Shown: positions 63,535 through 64,000 of the stretch, piece after piece
How the letters are laid out: each line of letters opens with the position of its first letter
How positions within the stretch are numbered: position 1 is the stretch's first letter
From: Clostridium jeddahitimonense
GTDB taxonomy: Bacteria; Bacillota; Clostridia; Clostridiales; Clostridiaceae
DNA length: 64,000 nt
Reading direction: 5' to 3'
Assembly (NCBI GenBank): GCA_000753455.2
Contig: LM994670.1
Span: forward strand, 2,264,855-2,328,854
Notes under the pieces: generated by a model
The model's input: only the letters and a program-made list of their open reading frames with translations
What the model was told of the DNA's origin: nothing
Databases searched by the model: none
Translations under genes and position numbers: made by a program

Positions 63535-64000
63535 TTAATTAAATGCTTCTGGGTGAAGAATCTTAGCTAAAGCTTCTAATCCATCCGCAAGTCTTGGTCC
63601 TTGTCTATTTAACATATTTTCATCAATTTCATATACTTTATCATTCTTAACAGCATCTAAATCTTTATAGAAATCTGTAGTAGTAAATGTAACTTTTGTA
63701 TCATAATACTTTGATAAAACTATCATTTCTGGATTCTTCTCAGCAAGCTTTTCTTTACTATAACTCCAACCTTCTGAATCATCAGCTATATTTTTACCAT
63801 TAGCCATTCTAATCATTTCACCTATGAAAGTATTTCCACCAGCTGTTGAATCTTTTTCTCCAAATCCAACTAAATAATACATGCTTGGCGCTTCTAATCC
63901 TTCTACTTTTTTAGTAACTTCTGCAACCTTATCTTTCATTCCAGCAACAACTTCCCCTGCTTTTGGAGAAGCATTTAAAATTTGTCCTAATGTTTCTATT
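63535..64000 (-). CDS. metal-chelate ABC importer binding protein (partial, runs off the window)
   Basis: C-terminal part of a TroA-like binding protein, with the frame open to the last base; the start lies beyond the window. The seen part, from ETLGQILNASPKAG on, contains GGNTFIGEMIRMANGKNI and NPEMIVLSKYY, and ends NRQGPRLADGLEALAKILHP. That ending is typical of BtuF/FhuD-type proteins of iron-siderophore, heme or cobalamin importers. A lipoprotein signal is expected at the missing N-terminus. It is the first gene of the importer unit. Confidence 0.85.
   Translation of the reverse strand, partial: IETLGQILNASPKAGEVVAGMKDKVAEVTKKVEGLEAPSMYYLVGFGEKDSTAGGNTFIGEMIRMANGKNIADDSEGWSYSKEKLAEKNPEMIVLSKYYDTKVTFTTTDFYKDLDAVKNDKVYEIDENMLNRQGPRLADGLEALAKILHPEAFN

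Overview
The window is AT-rich (coding and non-coding alike), has strong GGAGG-type ribosome binding sites, short intergenic gaps and many intrinsic terminators. Gene content (Rel-HemZ-HisS-AspS block, AgrBD peptide signalling, FeoAB, clostridial-type riboswitches, anaerobic metabolism) points to a Gram-positive anaerobe of the genus Clostridium in the strict sense. The AgrD precursor looks most like that of C. perfringens, but the species cannot be fixed from this window.

Layout. 1-11.7 kb: one long minus-strand block, secD-secF, a degenerate RecJ-like gene, apt, rel, dtd, an MBL hydrolase, hemZ, hisS, aspS. 11.9-20.4 kb: a DeoR regulator with a HAD phosphatase, topB, an orphan CHASE3-like membrane protein, a MATE exporter, yaaA, and a PHP phosphatase followed by a nested inverted-repeat element. 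20.6-25.9 kb: M42 and M17 peptidases, an isochorismatase-like hydrolase, and a paired YdcZ-type transporter facing its likely Crp/Fnr regulator across an 18-bp palindrome. 25.9-34.3 kb: mgtE behind an Mg2+ M-box riboswitch, with an unlisted 34-codon reading frame between them; nfo; a rhodanese; an operon of a BBE-like flavoenzyme with two unknown proteins; a 59-aa protein; queT behind a preQ1 riboswitch; tRNA-Glu(CTC). 34.3-37.8 kb: a GGDEF/HD-GYP protein and an agr locus (two membrane proteins, agrB, and a 41-aa agrD too short for usual ORF calling). 37.8-38.6 kb: a gene-poor gap with a possible decayed coding stretch. 38.7-48.3 kb: the whole aspartate-to-lysine pathway in the N-acetyl-diaminopimelate form, behind a lysine riboswitch with a near-consensus promoter.

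48.4-64 kb: a CrtC/AttH-like protein, a small zinc ribbon, a large SPFH protein, and then a metal-centred region: a P-type ATPase behind a NiCo (czcD) riboswitch, a polyferredoxin-like protein, an RNase Z-like hydrolase, an MntR/DtxR-type regulator divergent from feoAB, a remarkable array of short palindromes, a PduX-like threonine kinase, and a FecCD-type ABC importer whose binding protein runs off the window.

The genes work together as several units: protein export and translation/stringent response at the left, lysine and cell-wall precursor synthesis in the centre, quorum and c-di-GMP signalling beside it, and divalent-metal homeostasis at the right. The window has four riboswitches (Mg2+, preQ1, lysine, NiCo) and no insertion sequence, prophage or CRISPR array that I can see.
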